This document shows, in pieces, positions 34,199-42,812 of a DNA stretch of 64,000 nt. This DNA is from Granulicella sp. L60 (GTDB lineage Bacteria; Acidobacteriota; Terriglobia; Terriglobales; Acidobacteriaceae): assembly GCF_009765825.1 (NCBI RefSeq), contig NZ_LMUR01000001.1, forward strand, positions 1 through 64,000. Reading direction: 5' to 3'. The notes under the pieces were generated by a model, which saw only the letters and a program-made list of their open reading frames with translations, was not told the origin of the DNA and did not search any database. Within the stretch, counting starts at the first letter, position 1. Each line of letters opens with the position of its first letter. The translations under genes and the position numbers were made by a program.

Positions 34199-34606
34199 TC
34201 AGTACGCGGCCCTGGTGATCTTGTTCTCTTGAACGCGAAAGGTGCGAGCTGCCTTGCGGTAGACGTCGTCCAGCGAGACCACCAGCGCGCGGCCCTTGTG
34301 GTTGACCGCGATCGCAACGCCGGTCAGATATCGCAGCTTCTCGGCGCCAATCTCCATCAGGACGGCGACCTGTCCTTTCGGGAGATGGCGGGCCAGTTCC
34401 GTAACCAGGTCGATCTCCGTATCGGCTTCCGAATCGTAACTCGGCCACGATCCGCTGTCATTGTCTCCGCTGTGAATCGCGAAATGCCCTGGATTGTTCT
34501 CGCTCTTAAACACGCCGAGTCCACGGCTCTCCGCCCACCGGAGAAACGCCTCATCGTCTTTCACACAAAAGTAGTTGCTGCGCGAGCTTCCGTACCAGTT
34601 CGCCAT
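34199..34606 (-). CDS. Hypothetical conjugative-element protein
   Basis: 135 residues from the ATG at 34606, with AAGGAGGAG upstream. It starts MANWYGSSRSNYFCVKDDEA, a pattern I associate with small proteins of PRTRC-bearing elements, but no named domain is recognised. Soluble, mixed alpha/beta, basic C-terminus. Confidence 0.6.
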   Translation of the reverse strand: MANWYGSSRSNYFCVKDDEAFLRWAESRGLGVFKSENNPGHFAIHSGDNDSGSWPSYDSEADTEIDLVTELARHLPKGQVAVLMEIGAEKLRYLTGVAIAVNHKGRALVVSLDDVYRKAARTFRVQENKITRAAY

Positions 34607-34623
34607 AAACTCTCCTCCTTGCT

Positions 34624-34971
34624 TCAGCAATGCCGCATTTGCCGGATCACACGTTCATTCGTTTTCGTTTGATCTACATCACTCTCGTCGAGATCGTCCT
34701 GGTCTTCCTGATCCTCCGGTGTTTCCGGCAAAACAAAGAAAGGCACAAGGAGTTCCGTAACCCGGAGCTGGGTTTCATCGAACTTGGCGCGCTTCTGATC
34801 GCCCCGATATGCCGCAATGAAGGCCGTCTGCATGTTGTTGATGTGGGTCGCAGGAATTCCCACGATTTGCCGGCGCTGCTCTTCAGTGAATTCAATCGTC
34901 ATGGGGAACCTCAACGAGTCCCGTTTGTTCTCGGTCGAAGCGGCCATGAGCGATTTCGAATCCTTCGCCAT
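34624..34971 (-). CDS. Hypothetical acidic-tailed protein
   Basis: 115 residues, or 92 if the ATG at 34902 (GAGG 6 nt upstream) is used. The core reads FTEEQRRQIVGIPATHINNM and the C-terminal 30 residues are strongly acidic (EDQEDQDDLDESDVDQ). No family recognised. Lies between PRTRC E and the previous gene. Confidence 0.5.
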   Translation of the reverse strand: MAKDSKSLMAASTENKRDSLRFPMTIEFTEEQRRQIVGIPATHINNMQTAFIAAYRGDQKRAKFDETQLRVTELLVPFFVLPETPEDQEDQDDLDESDVDQTKTNERVIRQMRHC

Positions 34972-34992
34972 GGCCGCGCAAACGAGGCCGCT

Positions 34993-35520
34993 CTAAGTGG
35001 CCTCGTCCAATTCCTCATCCTGGTCAGCCTGCTCGTCTTCTGCGGCTTCGGCAAGAATCTCCTCTTCCTCATCCGCATCCTCGGCGACCGGAGTCTCTGT
35101 CGCAGCGGCATCGAAGAGGCTGAAGGTCGTCAGCGGTTGCGGCTTGGCAACCTCGACCGGCTTTACAGTGGCGACGGGTTTCGCAGGCTCGGCCTTCGGA
35201 GACTCCTTCTTCGCTGGCAGTTTCTTCGCGCGCGCTTCGGCCTGTGCGGCCTTCCCGGCAGCATCCATCTCGGCCTTCGCTCTTTCGAGCGTGCTCTTGA
35301 GTTGCAAGTGTGCGGCGACGAAGTCGACGATGGACGAAGGCAGGTCACGGTCAAGCTCTTCCGCCGTGCCGGTGAGCTTGAAGGGCGTGGTCAGGGCGGT
35401 GTTCTCTCCCTCACCGAGCTTCTTCGGGATGATATTGACACTGATCTGATCGTCTTCGAGGCGGGTTACGGTCAGCAGGACTGCACGTTGCCGCAGGTAG
35501 GGAGCAAGTTCTTTGAACAT
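34993..35520 (-). CDS. PRTRC system protein E
   Basis: 175 residues. The N-terminal 70 match PRTRC protein E (TIGR03741): MFKELAPYLRQRAVLLTVTR, PKKLGEGENTALTTPFKLTG and the EELDRDLP helix. Then come an Ala/Lys-rich linker and a very acidic tail. Molecular role unknown; the PRTRC set (ParB-related, ThiF-related cassette) occurs on plasmids and integrative elements, mostly proteobacterial. Confidence 0.88.
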   Translation of the reverse strand: MFKELAPYLRQRAVLLTVTRLEDDQISVNIIPKKLGEGENTALTTPFKLTGTAEELDRDLPSSIVDFVAAHLQLKSTLERAKAEMDAAGKAAQAEARAKKLPAKKESPKAEPAKPVATVKPVEVAKPQPLTTFSLFDAAATETPVAEDADEEEEILAEAAEDEQADQDEELDEAT

Positions 35521-35538
35521 GGGTCTCTCCGGGGTAGG

Positions 35539-35859
35539 TCACTTTGGGCGTGACCCTCTCCTCGGCTTCTTGAGTTCAGGATCGTCCCAGTGGATGGTGT
35601 TGCGCCGTCCGAACGCCAGCGCTTCGTTGTAGGCAACAGGATCGTAGTCTCGCTGCCATAGGAGACGGTACATTGCGTCGACCGCCGACTTCATCACAAC
35701 CTTCATCTCGTCGTCGGTAATATGGGAGATCTCCGGCATGCCGCCGCAAGCCGCGCAGGGCTTTCCAGCGTGCAGGTCTTCGATAGGGCCATTGCGAAAG
35801 GCCAGGACGACGAGAGCTTTGGCTTCCATCACCAAGTCGGGATCGAGCTTCATCTTCAT
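35539..35859 (-). CDS. Hypothetical PRTRC-neighbour protein
   Basis: 106 residues from the ATG at 35859, 5 nt after GGAGA. Features are an N-terminal helix (DPDLVMEAKALVVLAFRNG), a single CxxC (CAACGG) and a basic end. It sits between ThiF and protein E. No domain recognised. Confidence 0.6.
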   Translation of the reverse strand: MKMKLDPDLVMEAKALVVLAFRNGPIEDLHAGKPCAACGGMPEISHITDDEMKVVMKSAVDAMYRLLWQRDYDPVAYNEALAFGRRNTIHWDDPELKKPRRGSRPK

Positions 35860-35925
35860 GGAAAGTCTCCGGTACGTCTCCACCATACCGCCGCACCCGT
35901 CATGAAGTCCCACATTGTCTCGAAA

Positions 35926-36732
35926 TCATGCAGCTATCTTTCGCGAGCACTTTCTCGTTTTCGCCCAAAGCGCAGGGTCGACCGGCAGCGCGCTCGTCTG
36001 GCCTGTCCTCGCATTGAAGAATGCCCCGTGATAACTCAACTTGCCATATCGAAAGAGCTGTCCCAGCATCGCCAGGGCATTCAACGCCAACGTCTGATTG
36101 ATGAACGGTTCCTGCCGGTCCAGTGCTTCGACTGCGGAGCAACTCGGGAGAGGATCTTCTCCGGCATCGGTGTCCACGATCTCCGGATACAACTCGCTCA
36201 CCGTGCGGAGACGTTCCGCTTTGCGACGGTTCCGATCATTCAACGGCTGGCCAAGGACGTACTGCCCACTGGCAGCATTGTTGCCGAGATCAAGCCAATA
36301 AGAGGTGCCGGTCAAGGCGTGAGTGAACGACTTCTCAATGGCCCTCCTGGCTTCACGCGAGTCCACACAGCCGATCAGGATGTCAGGGATCTCGTCACGA
36401 TGACTCTCGAAGGAACGCGCATGGAATCGATGCGGGATGGCTCGCCACTTCGTACCCCAAAAGATGTTGATGCGGTTGATCAACACGGTAGCTTTGTTCT
36501 GGCCGATGTCGGAGGCTGAAAAGGGTTGACGCACACAGTTCGTTGCGGAGACTGTATCGGCATCCATCATGGCCACGTCAAGACCGCTCGCATGTCCCCA
36601 CACGCGCAAGGCTTGATCGAGATAGGGCAGGCTCATCGCGATCGAACTGCCGGTGCCCCCTGCTCCAATGATCAGCACACGGATGGGACCGCGACGCACC
36701 AGATCGGAAGGCAATCTGTGCTCAATTCGCAT
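35926..36732 (-). CDS. PRTRC system ThiF-family protein
   Basis: 268 residues from the ATG at 36732. An E1/ThiF-like adenylating fold: nucleotide loop IIGAGGTGSS (21-30), DADTVSATNCVRQPF, DIGQNKATVL and the CVDS motif. E1-like proteins adenylate the C-terminus of ubiquitin-like or sulfur-carrier partners; a partner in PRTRC systems is suspected but unproven. The start lies directly after the protein B stop, so the genes are coupled. Confidence 0.9.
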   Translation of the reverse strand: MRIEHRLPSDLVRRGPIRVLIIGAGGTGSSIAMSLPYLDQALRVWGHASGLDVAMMDADTVSATNCVRQPFSASDIGQNKATVLINRINIFWGTKWRAIPHRFHARSFESHRDEIPDILIGCVDSREARRAIEKSFTHALTGTSYWLDLGNNAASGQYVLGQPLNDRNRRKAERLRTVSELYPEIVDTDAGEDPLPSCSAVEALDRQEPFINQTLALNALAMLGQLFRYGKLSYHGAFFNARTGQTSALPVDPALWAKTRKCSRKIAA

Positions 36733-36733
36733 A

Positions 36734-37441
36734 TTAGTCCCTCTCTCCCCGGACGAACTCTGCCAGCGTCTGCGGCAGCTCAATCAGGGTCTCTCGCGGA
36801 AACGCTTTGCGCTTGCCCGCAAGTACCGTCCACAGCCCTTCGAAGCCGCCTGGGTGGCGCGTCAGACGGCCTACATTGGCATGCGTGAAGGCACTCTCGT
36901 AGAACCCTCGCTCCCAAGCGTGGATGGAGGAAACGGTCGCACCGTCTGGGCGGCGCATGGAACCGGTACACACACGGCCATTGTCCGAGACATTCCAGAA
37001 TGGCGCGACGGCGAGTTTCGTCTCTGTCTGCGGACGCTTGTTCTCCGTGAGCGCACGAATCATGAGATCGCCATTCTTCACGCGCCAGACGATCGGTGGC
37101 TGCGGAAAGACGAGCCCACTCAGCTCCGCGGCCTTGTCCTCGGAGTTCTCATAGAACATCTGCCGCCGCCGCGCCGGGGTCCACCATGCGATCATTCGAT
37201 CGCCTTTCGCGAGTACGTTTTCTAGCAGGATCTCGGCGTCAGAGCTTCCACTCAGGGAGCGCACGAGGGATTCCACAAAGGCCACAGTGAGCGGTTGTGC
37301 GGGACCAAGCGCAGGTGGGGCGTCCTTCTGAATGGTTACGTCGTGGCGGGTGACAAAGCTCTTCTGGCGGTCTCCATAGACAAGAAGCGCTTCACGCAGC
37401 TCGAAGCGATGATTCTCACCGATTGAGATGTGTATCTGCAT
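36734..37441 (-). CDS. PRTRC system protein B
   Basis: 235 residues from the ATG at 37441, the usual family length (TIGR03737-like). Recognised by the order of blocks: LLVYG near the N-terminus, a WWTPA-containing strand, VWRV and RPQTETKLAVAPFWNVSDNG, then G-WERGFYESAFTHAN. Biochemical role unknown. Overlaps the 3' end of protein F by 26 nt. Confidence 0.85.
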   Translation of the reverse strand: MQIHISIGENHRFELREALLVYGDRQKSFVTRHDVTIQKDAPPALGPAQPLTVAFVESLVRSLSGSSDAEILLENVLAKGDRMIAWWTPARRRQMFYENSEDKAAELSGLVFPQPPIVWRVKNGDLMIRALTENKRPQTETKLAVAPFWNVSDNGRVCTGSMRRPDGATVSSIHAWERGFYESAFTHANVGRLTRHPGGFEGLWTVLAGKRKAFPRETLIELPQTLAEFVRGERD

Positions 37442-38549
37442 GGCTGTTCTCCGACTTTTCCCACTCTTGTAGCTCTTCGACCAATTGAAAGAGCTCGTGG
37501 TTGAACAGGACGAAGCGCTCCACAATGCGAAGCGCCTGCCGTGCTTCCTCTGGATTCTGTGGATGGAAGGCCACGCCTACGGCGGGCTCTGAGGTTTCTT
37601 CGAGCATGTATTGGCCCTCTTCGTCAAAGCAAGCCGTAATGGCATCTCGCTCCTTGAAGGCCACCAGCAGGGAAGGCAACGGTGGGCTATCGTAGTTGCC
37701 CTGTTCGATGAAACTGTATGTTGGCCAAACGCGAATCTGGGAGAGCTGTTGGAGCTTCCGCAGACGCTTGATCCACGAACCATAACGGCCGTTGCCGTGT
37801 TTGAGCAGGAGCCTGCGAGCGCCGAGATTCCAACGATCATGGTTGTCTTTCTGCAAGCTCAGCCGGATACATTCGGGCAAAGCTTTCTCGACCTCTGGAA
37901 ACTCATACTGGCCCTTATTCTCCTCGTGGTCCTGCTCGGCGTACTCCTGCATCCGTTCCTCGTATTGGAGTGCATCGTCGTGGTTGTAGACGCGCATGAG
38001 GCGATAGAGCGCATAGGTCAGGGTCCAGTAGAAAGCCGCTCCGAGCCCCGGCGATTCCGCCTCGAGCGCTTCGATGGCCGGGCCGATCTTGAGATAGCCG
38101 GAGCCACCGCAGACCACCGTGATGGCAAGTTGACCGTCTCCCATGACCTCATCGAAGCCTTCGCGGTCGGCGACATCGCTGATTTCGAGGTGGTACTCGA
38201 CGTTGCGCTGCAACAGGTTCCAGCGGTCTTCACCGATGGCCCGCATGATAGCGTGTTTGGCGAAGACGAGGACGCTCTCGCCGCACTCCTTCCAGCTCTC
38301 ACAGGTTCCGAGACCTTCCCGCACGAGTGCTGCGCACAGGTCATACACCAGCTCAGCCCGGAACTCGTGGCTGTATTCGGTTGGAAGTCCGGCGAGGGAT
38401 GGAAGCGCCTGGGCAAACGCCGGCGCCAGAAGCGCTACGCCAGTGGCGTCAGTAACTCCGTTGGCGCCGGAAGCGTGTGGACCTGATCCGCGCTGTACTG
38501 GTTTATGGCTTCGGACACCATTCGGGCGAGTGCGATGGATTCTTTGCAT
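37416..38549 (-). CDS. PRTRC system protein F
   Basis: Up to 377 residues. The body (from about residue 50) fits PRTRC protein F (TIGR03742-like): long, acidic, helical, with YLKIGPAIEALE and the C-terminal ERFVLFNHELFQLVEELQEW. The only in-frame ATG is at 38549, which forces a 115-nt overlap with the 72-codon gene upstream; the first 40 residues look out of frame in character, so initiation at a non-standard codon near 38430 is possible. Function unknown. Confidence 0.72.
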   Translation of the reverse strand: MQRIHRTRPNGVRSHKPVQRGSGPHASGANGVTDATGVALLAPAFAQALPSLAGLPTEYSHEFRAELVYDLCAALVREGLGTCESWKECGESVLVFAKHAIMRAIGEDRWNLLQRNVEYHLEISDVADREGFDEVMGDGQLAITVVCGGSGYLKIGPAIEALEAESPGLGAAFYWTLTYALYRLMRVYNHDDALQYEERMQEYAEQDHEENKGQYEFPEVEKALPECIRLSLQKDNHDRWNLGARRLLLKHGNGRYGSWIKRLRKLQQLSQIRVWPTYSFIEQGNYDSPPLPSLLVAFKERDAITACFDEEGQYMLEETSEPAVGVAFHPQNPEEARQALRIVERFVLFNHELFQLVEELQEWEKSENSHADTHLNR

Positions 38550-38653
38550 TGAAGGTGCCTAGCGAGCGCGTGGCTCGTCTCCGGAGGCGGCGCTGCCGCT
38601 TTGGCGGCGAACAACGCGACCAGTTCCCCTGGGCTCGTGTTGGGCGCAGCCAT
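38435..38653 (-). CDS. Small PRTRC-associated protein
   Basis: 72 residues, helical (SHALARHLQCKESIALARMV). Its ATG lies 4 nt after the PRTRC C stop, which supports translation coupling. Overlaps the nominal 5' end of protein F in another frame. No named family. Confidence 0.6.
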   Translation of the reverse strand: MAAPNTSPGELVALFAAKAAAPPPETSHALARHLQCKESIALARMVSEAINQYSADQVHTLPAPTELLTPLA

Positions 38654-38656
38654 CGG

Positions 38657-38872
38657 TCAGCCTTTCGTCCCGATGGCTCGGTTGAAGGTGTAGCGCAGGG
38701 CGGAGCCGGTGTCTTCCGGGCCGGTCACCGATGCCGTGGCGATCTCAGGGAATGCAGGCGTGAGAAGGTCGCGGACCTGATCGACCGTCAACTCGGGGCC
38801 GGGGTCGGGAATCCGCACACCGTTGTATTGGAACTCGCGCAGAAGCACTTCCGTCTTGAGGCTGCTCATCAC
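38657..38872 (-). CDS. PRTRC system protein C
   Basis: 71 residues and diagnostic for the cassette (TIGR03738-like): LREFQYNGVRIPDPGPELT, then QVRDLLTPAFPEIATASV and a C-terminal YTFNRAIGTKG. The fold resembles a small ubiquitin-like beta-grasp in layout and it ends in -GTKG, which fits a partner of the ThiF protein; that link is inference. Confidence 0.92.
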   Translation of the reverse strand: MMSSLKTEVLLREFQYNGVRIPDPGPELTVDQVRDLLTPAFPEIATASVTGPEDTGSALRYTFNRAIGTKG

Positions 38873-38928
38873 TGTTCTCCTTCATAAACATCGTTGAAAT
38901 AAAGATTGGAAGTCGCGTCGTCGCGGCA

Positions 38929-39273
38929 TTAGAGATTTGTTGTCTTCGACAATCTCTGGCCGTACATCCACGGGCGAATAGGAAGTTCGGCAATCCAGTC
39001 CTGAAACGATGGAATCCTGCCGAGGTCTTCTCTTACGTGCTGCTCCCCGATGTAGCGGACGGGGATCGCCCGGTTCTCGGAGTTCATGAGCGTCTGACCG
39101 AAGAGACGCTGTGCCAGAAAGATGCCTTCCGCGTGGTGTCGTACCGCACGGTGACGAAAATCGGCAACGTAGGCCTTTGACTCATCGAACCAGTCATGGA
39201 TGGCGAAATAGTCCTCCGGAGATCCTCCAAACCGCCGTGCGCTTGATTTCGCATGCTCGATTGGGTGTGCCAT
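38929..39273 (-). CDS. DUF6915-like protein
   Basis: 114 residues. Matches a short family common beside PRTRC genes: MAHPIEHAKSSARRFGG, DYFAIHDWFDESKA, HRAVRHHAEGIFLAQRLFG and a VRYIGEQHVREDLGRIP end. The His-rich centre suggests metal binding. Its ATG overlaps the stop of the 59-residue gene upstream by one base. Confidence 0.82.
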   Translation of the reverse strand: MAHPIEHAKSSARRFGGSPEDYFAIHDWFDESKAYVADFRHRAVRHHAEGIFLAQRLFGQTLMNSENRAIPVRYIGEQHVREDLGRIPSFQDWIAELPIRPWMYGQRLSKTTNL

Positions 39274-39452
39274 CAGAACTCCTGATACTCATCCGGGTTA
39301 CGCTCGACGACGTGGTAGTACGAGCCATGCGTAATGGTGCCGGTGTCTACGACGAGTTGTATCTCTCCGCCCCCGCCATCGTTGTCCTGATAGCCGGGAG
39401 TTGCCAGCTCCTCGACGAGCTCCTCCAGGAGTGTCTCAATCTCTGATGGCAC
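39273..39452 (-). CDS. Small acidic protein, missed by length
   Basis: 59 residues from a GTG: an acidic helix (EIETLLEELVEELA), a glycine turn, then GSYYHVVERNPDEYQEF. The stop TGA shares a base with the ATG of the DUF6915 gene, strong evidence for coupling. It overlaps the out-of-family tail of the methyltransferase in another frame, which supports the view that the latter tail is not authentic. Confidence 0.55.
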   Translation of the reverse strand: MPSEIETLLEELVEELATPGYQDNDGGGGEIQLVVDTGTITHGSYYHVVERNPDEYQEF

Positions 39453-39970
39453 TCCGTAGTCCGTAGGAATTCCGGGCTCGCCTTGAGGCTGGACTCCATC
39501 CGCAGGACGCTCAATCTGCCAAAATGCGAGCCCAAAACGCCAACGCAGTCATAAAGACGCTCGAATGGAATGACCAGCACCAGAACGCCCTCGGGTACCA
39601 GCCATCGGTAGGTGTGGTCGAGGAAGAGCCGCTCCATACGTCTGTTGGCGACCGACCCGATCTCCGAGTCGTAGGGCGGATTCAGGTACAGCAGCGAGAA
39701 GGACTCGGGTTTCGCGATGGCATCAAAGGCATTGCCGTGAATCGTCTCGATACCCTTTGAAGTTGCGATCCGCGAGCGCTCAGCGTCAAGCTCCACACCG
39801 TAACGCTTTACCTCCGCATTGCCTGTGACAAGATGCAACGCAGTTCCTTGCCCGACACAGGGATCGATGACCGAAGCTGGTAGAGGGAATGACAGGAGAG
39901 CGCGGATTTTTATCCCTTCGCTCTCAGGCAATGGGTAGTAACCCATTTTGAGGCGTGCGACATTGCGCAT
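39347..39970 (-). CDS. DNA adenine methyltransferase-like protein (DUF6094-like), C-terminus disrupted
   Basis: 207 residues from the ATG at 39970 (GAGG upstream). SAM-binding motif VIDPCVGQGTALHLV, acidic loop GVELDAERS, and catalytic NPPY in LLYLNPPYDSE, as in N6-adenine methyltransferases. After LRME (about residue 148) the frame runs through Ser/Arg-rich residues that do not resemble the family, and relatives are about twice as long. A frameshift or deletion is likely; methylation by the remaining part is doubtful because the target-recognition portion is gone. Confidence 0.75.
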   Translation of the reverse strand: MRNVARLKMGYYPLPESEGIKIRALLSFPLPASVIDPCVGQGTALHLVTGNAEVKRYGVELDAERSRIATSKGIETIHGNAFDAIAKPESFSLLYLNPPYDSEIGSVANRRMERLFLDHTYRWLVPEGVLVLVIPFERLYDCVGVLGSHFGRLSVLRMESSLKASPEFLRTTECHQRLRHSWRSSSRSWQLPAIRTTMAGAERYNSS

Positions 39971-40833
39971 CGGCTCACCTCGGATCTTTGGAGTTTGTTG
40001 TTGTGAAATAGAGCATATTTTGGACGGAAATAAAGCAGATCTTGTCCGCGCCAGAGGGACGCGTCGAATGGGCTTCCGGCAAGTTGGGGAGCGAGTGGCT
40101 CTTGCATAGCTCATACAGCGAGAACTCTAAGATGCCTTCTAACGTCCCTCGATCGTTCCGTGCTAGTAGCTCGAAAGCCGAGGATGGGGTGGCTGGCTAA
40201 AATAGGCCGAAGTGGGTAGTGACTCAATTTGGAGGATGATGGGTCGACGAGCACTCTGGGAGCTTTGTTCATCATTCGCCGGCATATGCTCGCCTAAAGC
40301 AGTCCGCGTGGAAGTCCAGCGACCACCACCGCCATGATGCTGCGAATCATGGCGGCTCCTACTGACCAACAAGCCGCGCAACGGCTGAGACGAGCGGCCT
40401 ATAAAGCAGCTATTCCAATTGAGGTCGCTTCTGCCTTTGGCAGCAAAGCATAGAGGGCTGCGAGAATAGGGAATCACGATCTCAACAGCGGCGTTTGCAT
40501 TGAACAACCGTTTAGCATCGCGGGCCAACTTCCGGTTTCCGGTCCAATGATCCTCAAGGGTTTCTCCAACCGTTCGGTTGCATTCCGAAGAAGCCGGTCG
40601 AGAAATGAAAATCCCTTTGCACTGAAGCCCTCCAAACGAGTTCCTCGTCAGACATCGAAGTGTCTATCGTGAACCGCGGTGTCTGAGTTTCAGCGAAGGT
40701 CTTTCGTTGAACCTAGTATTGTTGTGAAGCAGTAGCCAAAGTTTACGACTCCTGAACAACACCTGCCTTGATATTGCAGGTCGATTCACCCACTTCCAGG
40801 AATAGTGATGGCGCCATACTAGCCTCTTTGTGG
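39971..40833. other. 860-bp gene-free region within the element backbone
   Basis: No frame on either strand has a ribosome site, good length and family resemblance. It separates the replication block from the PRTRC block and contains a 10-bp perfect inverted repeat at 40329. It could hold a promoter for the PRTRC operon or a cis-acting site such as an origin. Confidence 0.5.
40329..40355. repeat. Perfect 10-bp inverted repeat in the gene-free region
   Basis: CCGCCATGAT-GCTGCGA-ATCATGGCGG. No T tract on either side, so not a simple terminator. Confidence 0.75.
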
Positions 40834-41091
40834 TTAGGCAGCGGCGAGCCGCTCAAACGAAAGAATTGGGACTACGTGTGCGGGAGCGGCTGGACTAGGC
40901 TCCGGGTTATTGGGCGGTCCGTCGATCAGTCGAACTAGCCTCAGGATCGCCTCGCTGCCGCAGACTCCACAGCGGTCGTAACCAGAGCTGGACACCGTTT
41001 CACAATTCTCGCAGTAGACGGCCATCTCCACGGGAATACTGACAAAATCGGCTTCCCTCCGGAGCATGGATATGTTCCTTCCTCTGGGCAT
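40834..41091 (-). CDS. Small zinc-ribbon protein
   Basis: 85 residues from the ATG at 41091, 4 nt after GGAGGA. Two knuckles (CENC and CGVC, 14 residues apart) form a rubredoxin-like zinc ribbon followed by a proline-rich linker. Immediately downstream of the Rad52-like gene; role unknown. Confidence 0.68.
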   Translation of the reverse strand: MPRGRNISMLRREADFVSIPVEMAVYCENCETVSSSGYDRCGVCGSEAILRLVRLIDGPPNNPEPSPAAPAHVVPILSFERLAAA

Positions 41092-41156
41092 GATTCCTCC
41101 AAACAAAGAGGGCAGCTCAGAGCCGCCCCGATTGGGATAGGTGGTTGAAAATGTTA

Positions 41157-42035
41157 TTACGCAGCGTTTTGCGGCAGGACAGATTCGAGCGTGTCTACCA
41201 CGAAGCGGAGTGCATCAAGACTCGGCAGCTCCTGGACGGTTGCCAGTCTCAGGTGCTGAAGGAGCGCGTCCAGATGCTCCGCTCCCCCATCGGAGGAGAG
41301 GCGTCGCAGCCGTCCGTAGCCCCGTGCGGCGGCTTCCATCCACTTAAGCGCGTCCTTCTGGCGATTCGCGTTCGGGATGAGGTGAGCGTCATGAGAGAAG
41401 CCTGCACGGGAAAGGATCTCCGTGTATATGCCAACTCCGAGTTGCTTCCGAAAGACCTCGATCTTGCCTGTCAACTTCGGGTCAATCGGGCCTCTGGGTT
41501 CGGTGCCGTGTTCCATGACGACATCCGGGGGCAGCGCCCACAAGGGGAGTGCAGGCAGACGCTTTGGTGTACCGCGACGGTCGATATCTACCCAGCGTTC
41601 GGAGATGCGGTAGAGATAACGGCCGAGACCAAAACAGCTCGATGCTCGTTTGAAAGCCTGCGCTTCCGCCGAAGTGACAGCCATCGAACTGTCTGCCCAC
41701 TCCTCACCGTTGCCGGTGTGGCTCCCAAGCCGATGGATGGTCAGGACACAATTCACGAGAACTTTCCCCGTGACTACCTCCCGCCCATCGATTCTCCTGA
41801 CAACATTAGGGACCGCTGCGAGGTTGTAGGCGCGGGACCACCCGGAAGGAGTAAAGAGTTGATTCAGTCGATCCATGTAAGCCCGAGGGTCGGCGTAAGG
41901 CAGCACCTTGCCACGGCGGCCCTTCTGGCCTCTGAGGACAACACGCCATTTGACTTCGGAGGGTGAGAACGGAGTTTCGAGCAGAGCGAACAGTCTTCGT
42001 TGCTCCTCTGCGGAGAACTTCCTTGGGGTTGGCAT
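41157..42035 (-). CDS. Rad52/Rad22-family single-strand annealing protein
   Basis: 292 residues from the ATG at 42035 (AAGGAGG 4 nt upstream). The N-terminal 190 residues show Rad52-like blocks: LPYADPRAYMDRLNQLFTPS, the VLVNCVLTIHRLGSH strand, and SAEAQAFKRASSCFGLGRYL, which corresponds to the conserved RAD52 helix. Such plasmid and phage proteins anneal SSB-coated strands during recombination-dependent replication or conjugative establishment. The SSB gene lies 46 bp upstream in the same direction. The C-terminal third is unassigned. Confidence 0.85.
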   Translation of the reverse strand: MPTPRKFSAEEQRRLFALLETPFSPSEVKWRVVLRGQKGRRGKVLPYADPRAYMDRLNQLFTPSGWSRAYNLAAVPNVVRRIDGREVVTGKVLVNCVLTIHRLGSHTGNGEEWADSSMAVTSAEAQAFKRASSCFGLGRYLYRISERWVDIDRRGTPKRLPALPLWALPPDVVMEHGTEPRGPIDPKLTGKIEVFRKQLGVGIYTEILSRAGFSHDAHLIPNANRQKDALKWMEAAARGYGRLRRLSSDGGAEHLDALLQHLRLATVQELPSLDALRFVVDTLESVLPQNAA

Positions 42036-42081
42036 TCGACCTCCTTCCAATTTCAGGCCTGACTTCTTCGGCCACATATGG

Positions 42082-42522
42082 TCAGAACGGAATTTCGTCC
42101 GCCCTGATTTGTGTATCGGGAATATACGCGTACGGAGACGCAGCATCGCCCATCTCTTCCTGGTACTTCTCGCGGGAAGAATGACGGTCGCCGCTCGAGA
42201 GCAGAACGATATTCAGGACGACGACCTTGGTCCAATACCGCTTCACCCCAGCGTTCGCGTCATCCCAGGATTCCGTGCGGAGTTTGCCTTCGATGAAGAG
42301 TGGGTTTCCGATGCGCACGTATTCGCCGATGATCTCGGCAGTACGCCCGAATGCAACGAGAGTGTGCCACTCGGTGTGGTCCTGCCAACCGCCATGGCCA
42401 TCGGTACGCCTTTCATTGGTAGCAAGAGATAACTGGGCAACGATGCCGCTCCGAGTATTACTAATCTCGGGTGCTTTACCTGCGTTGCCGAGCAGAATGA
42501 CCTTATTGACGCACTTTGCCAT
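42082..42522 (-). CDS. ssb: Single-stranded DNA-binding protein
   Basis: 146 residues from the ATG at 42522 (AAGGAGG 5 nt upstream). OB-fold features: VNKVILLGNAGKAPEI, FSLATNERR-type strand, WHTLVAFGRTAEI and VRIGNPLFIEGKL. The C-terminus ends DEIPF, the acidic tip that recruits replication and repair proteins. It acts with the Rad52-like protein encoded next. Confidence 0.95.
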   Translation of the reverse strand: MAKCVNKVILLGNAGKAPEISNTRSGIVAQLSLATNERRTDGHGGWQDHTEWHTLVAFGRTAEIIGEYVRIGNPLFIEGKLRTESWDDANAGVKRYWTKVVVLNIVLLSSGDRHSSREKYQEEMGDAASPYAYIPDTQIRADEIPF

Positions 42523-42812
42523 AGCACCTCCTTGGGTTGTCGAGTGCCAATTATTCTTGTCCTCGGACAATTAACACTTCCTTTCGACACTTTTACTTTC
42601 ATTTAGAAGTTGTTAGACACACCTGTTCCTTTCCAAAAGCTCATGTCACTGATCACAATCTGTTGTCGCTTCCCCTAGCGTGTGCCTGTTGGCAGAGGCA
42701 TACTGCAAACGCTTGTAGAAGAGGCAGCCTGCCCTTAGTTGATTCCTTGCGCCGTCCGGGGAGAAGCGCACAAGACAGATGAACTCATCGGGCTTGTCGA
42801 GGCGCTCGCTGG

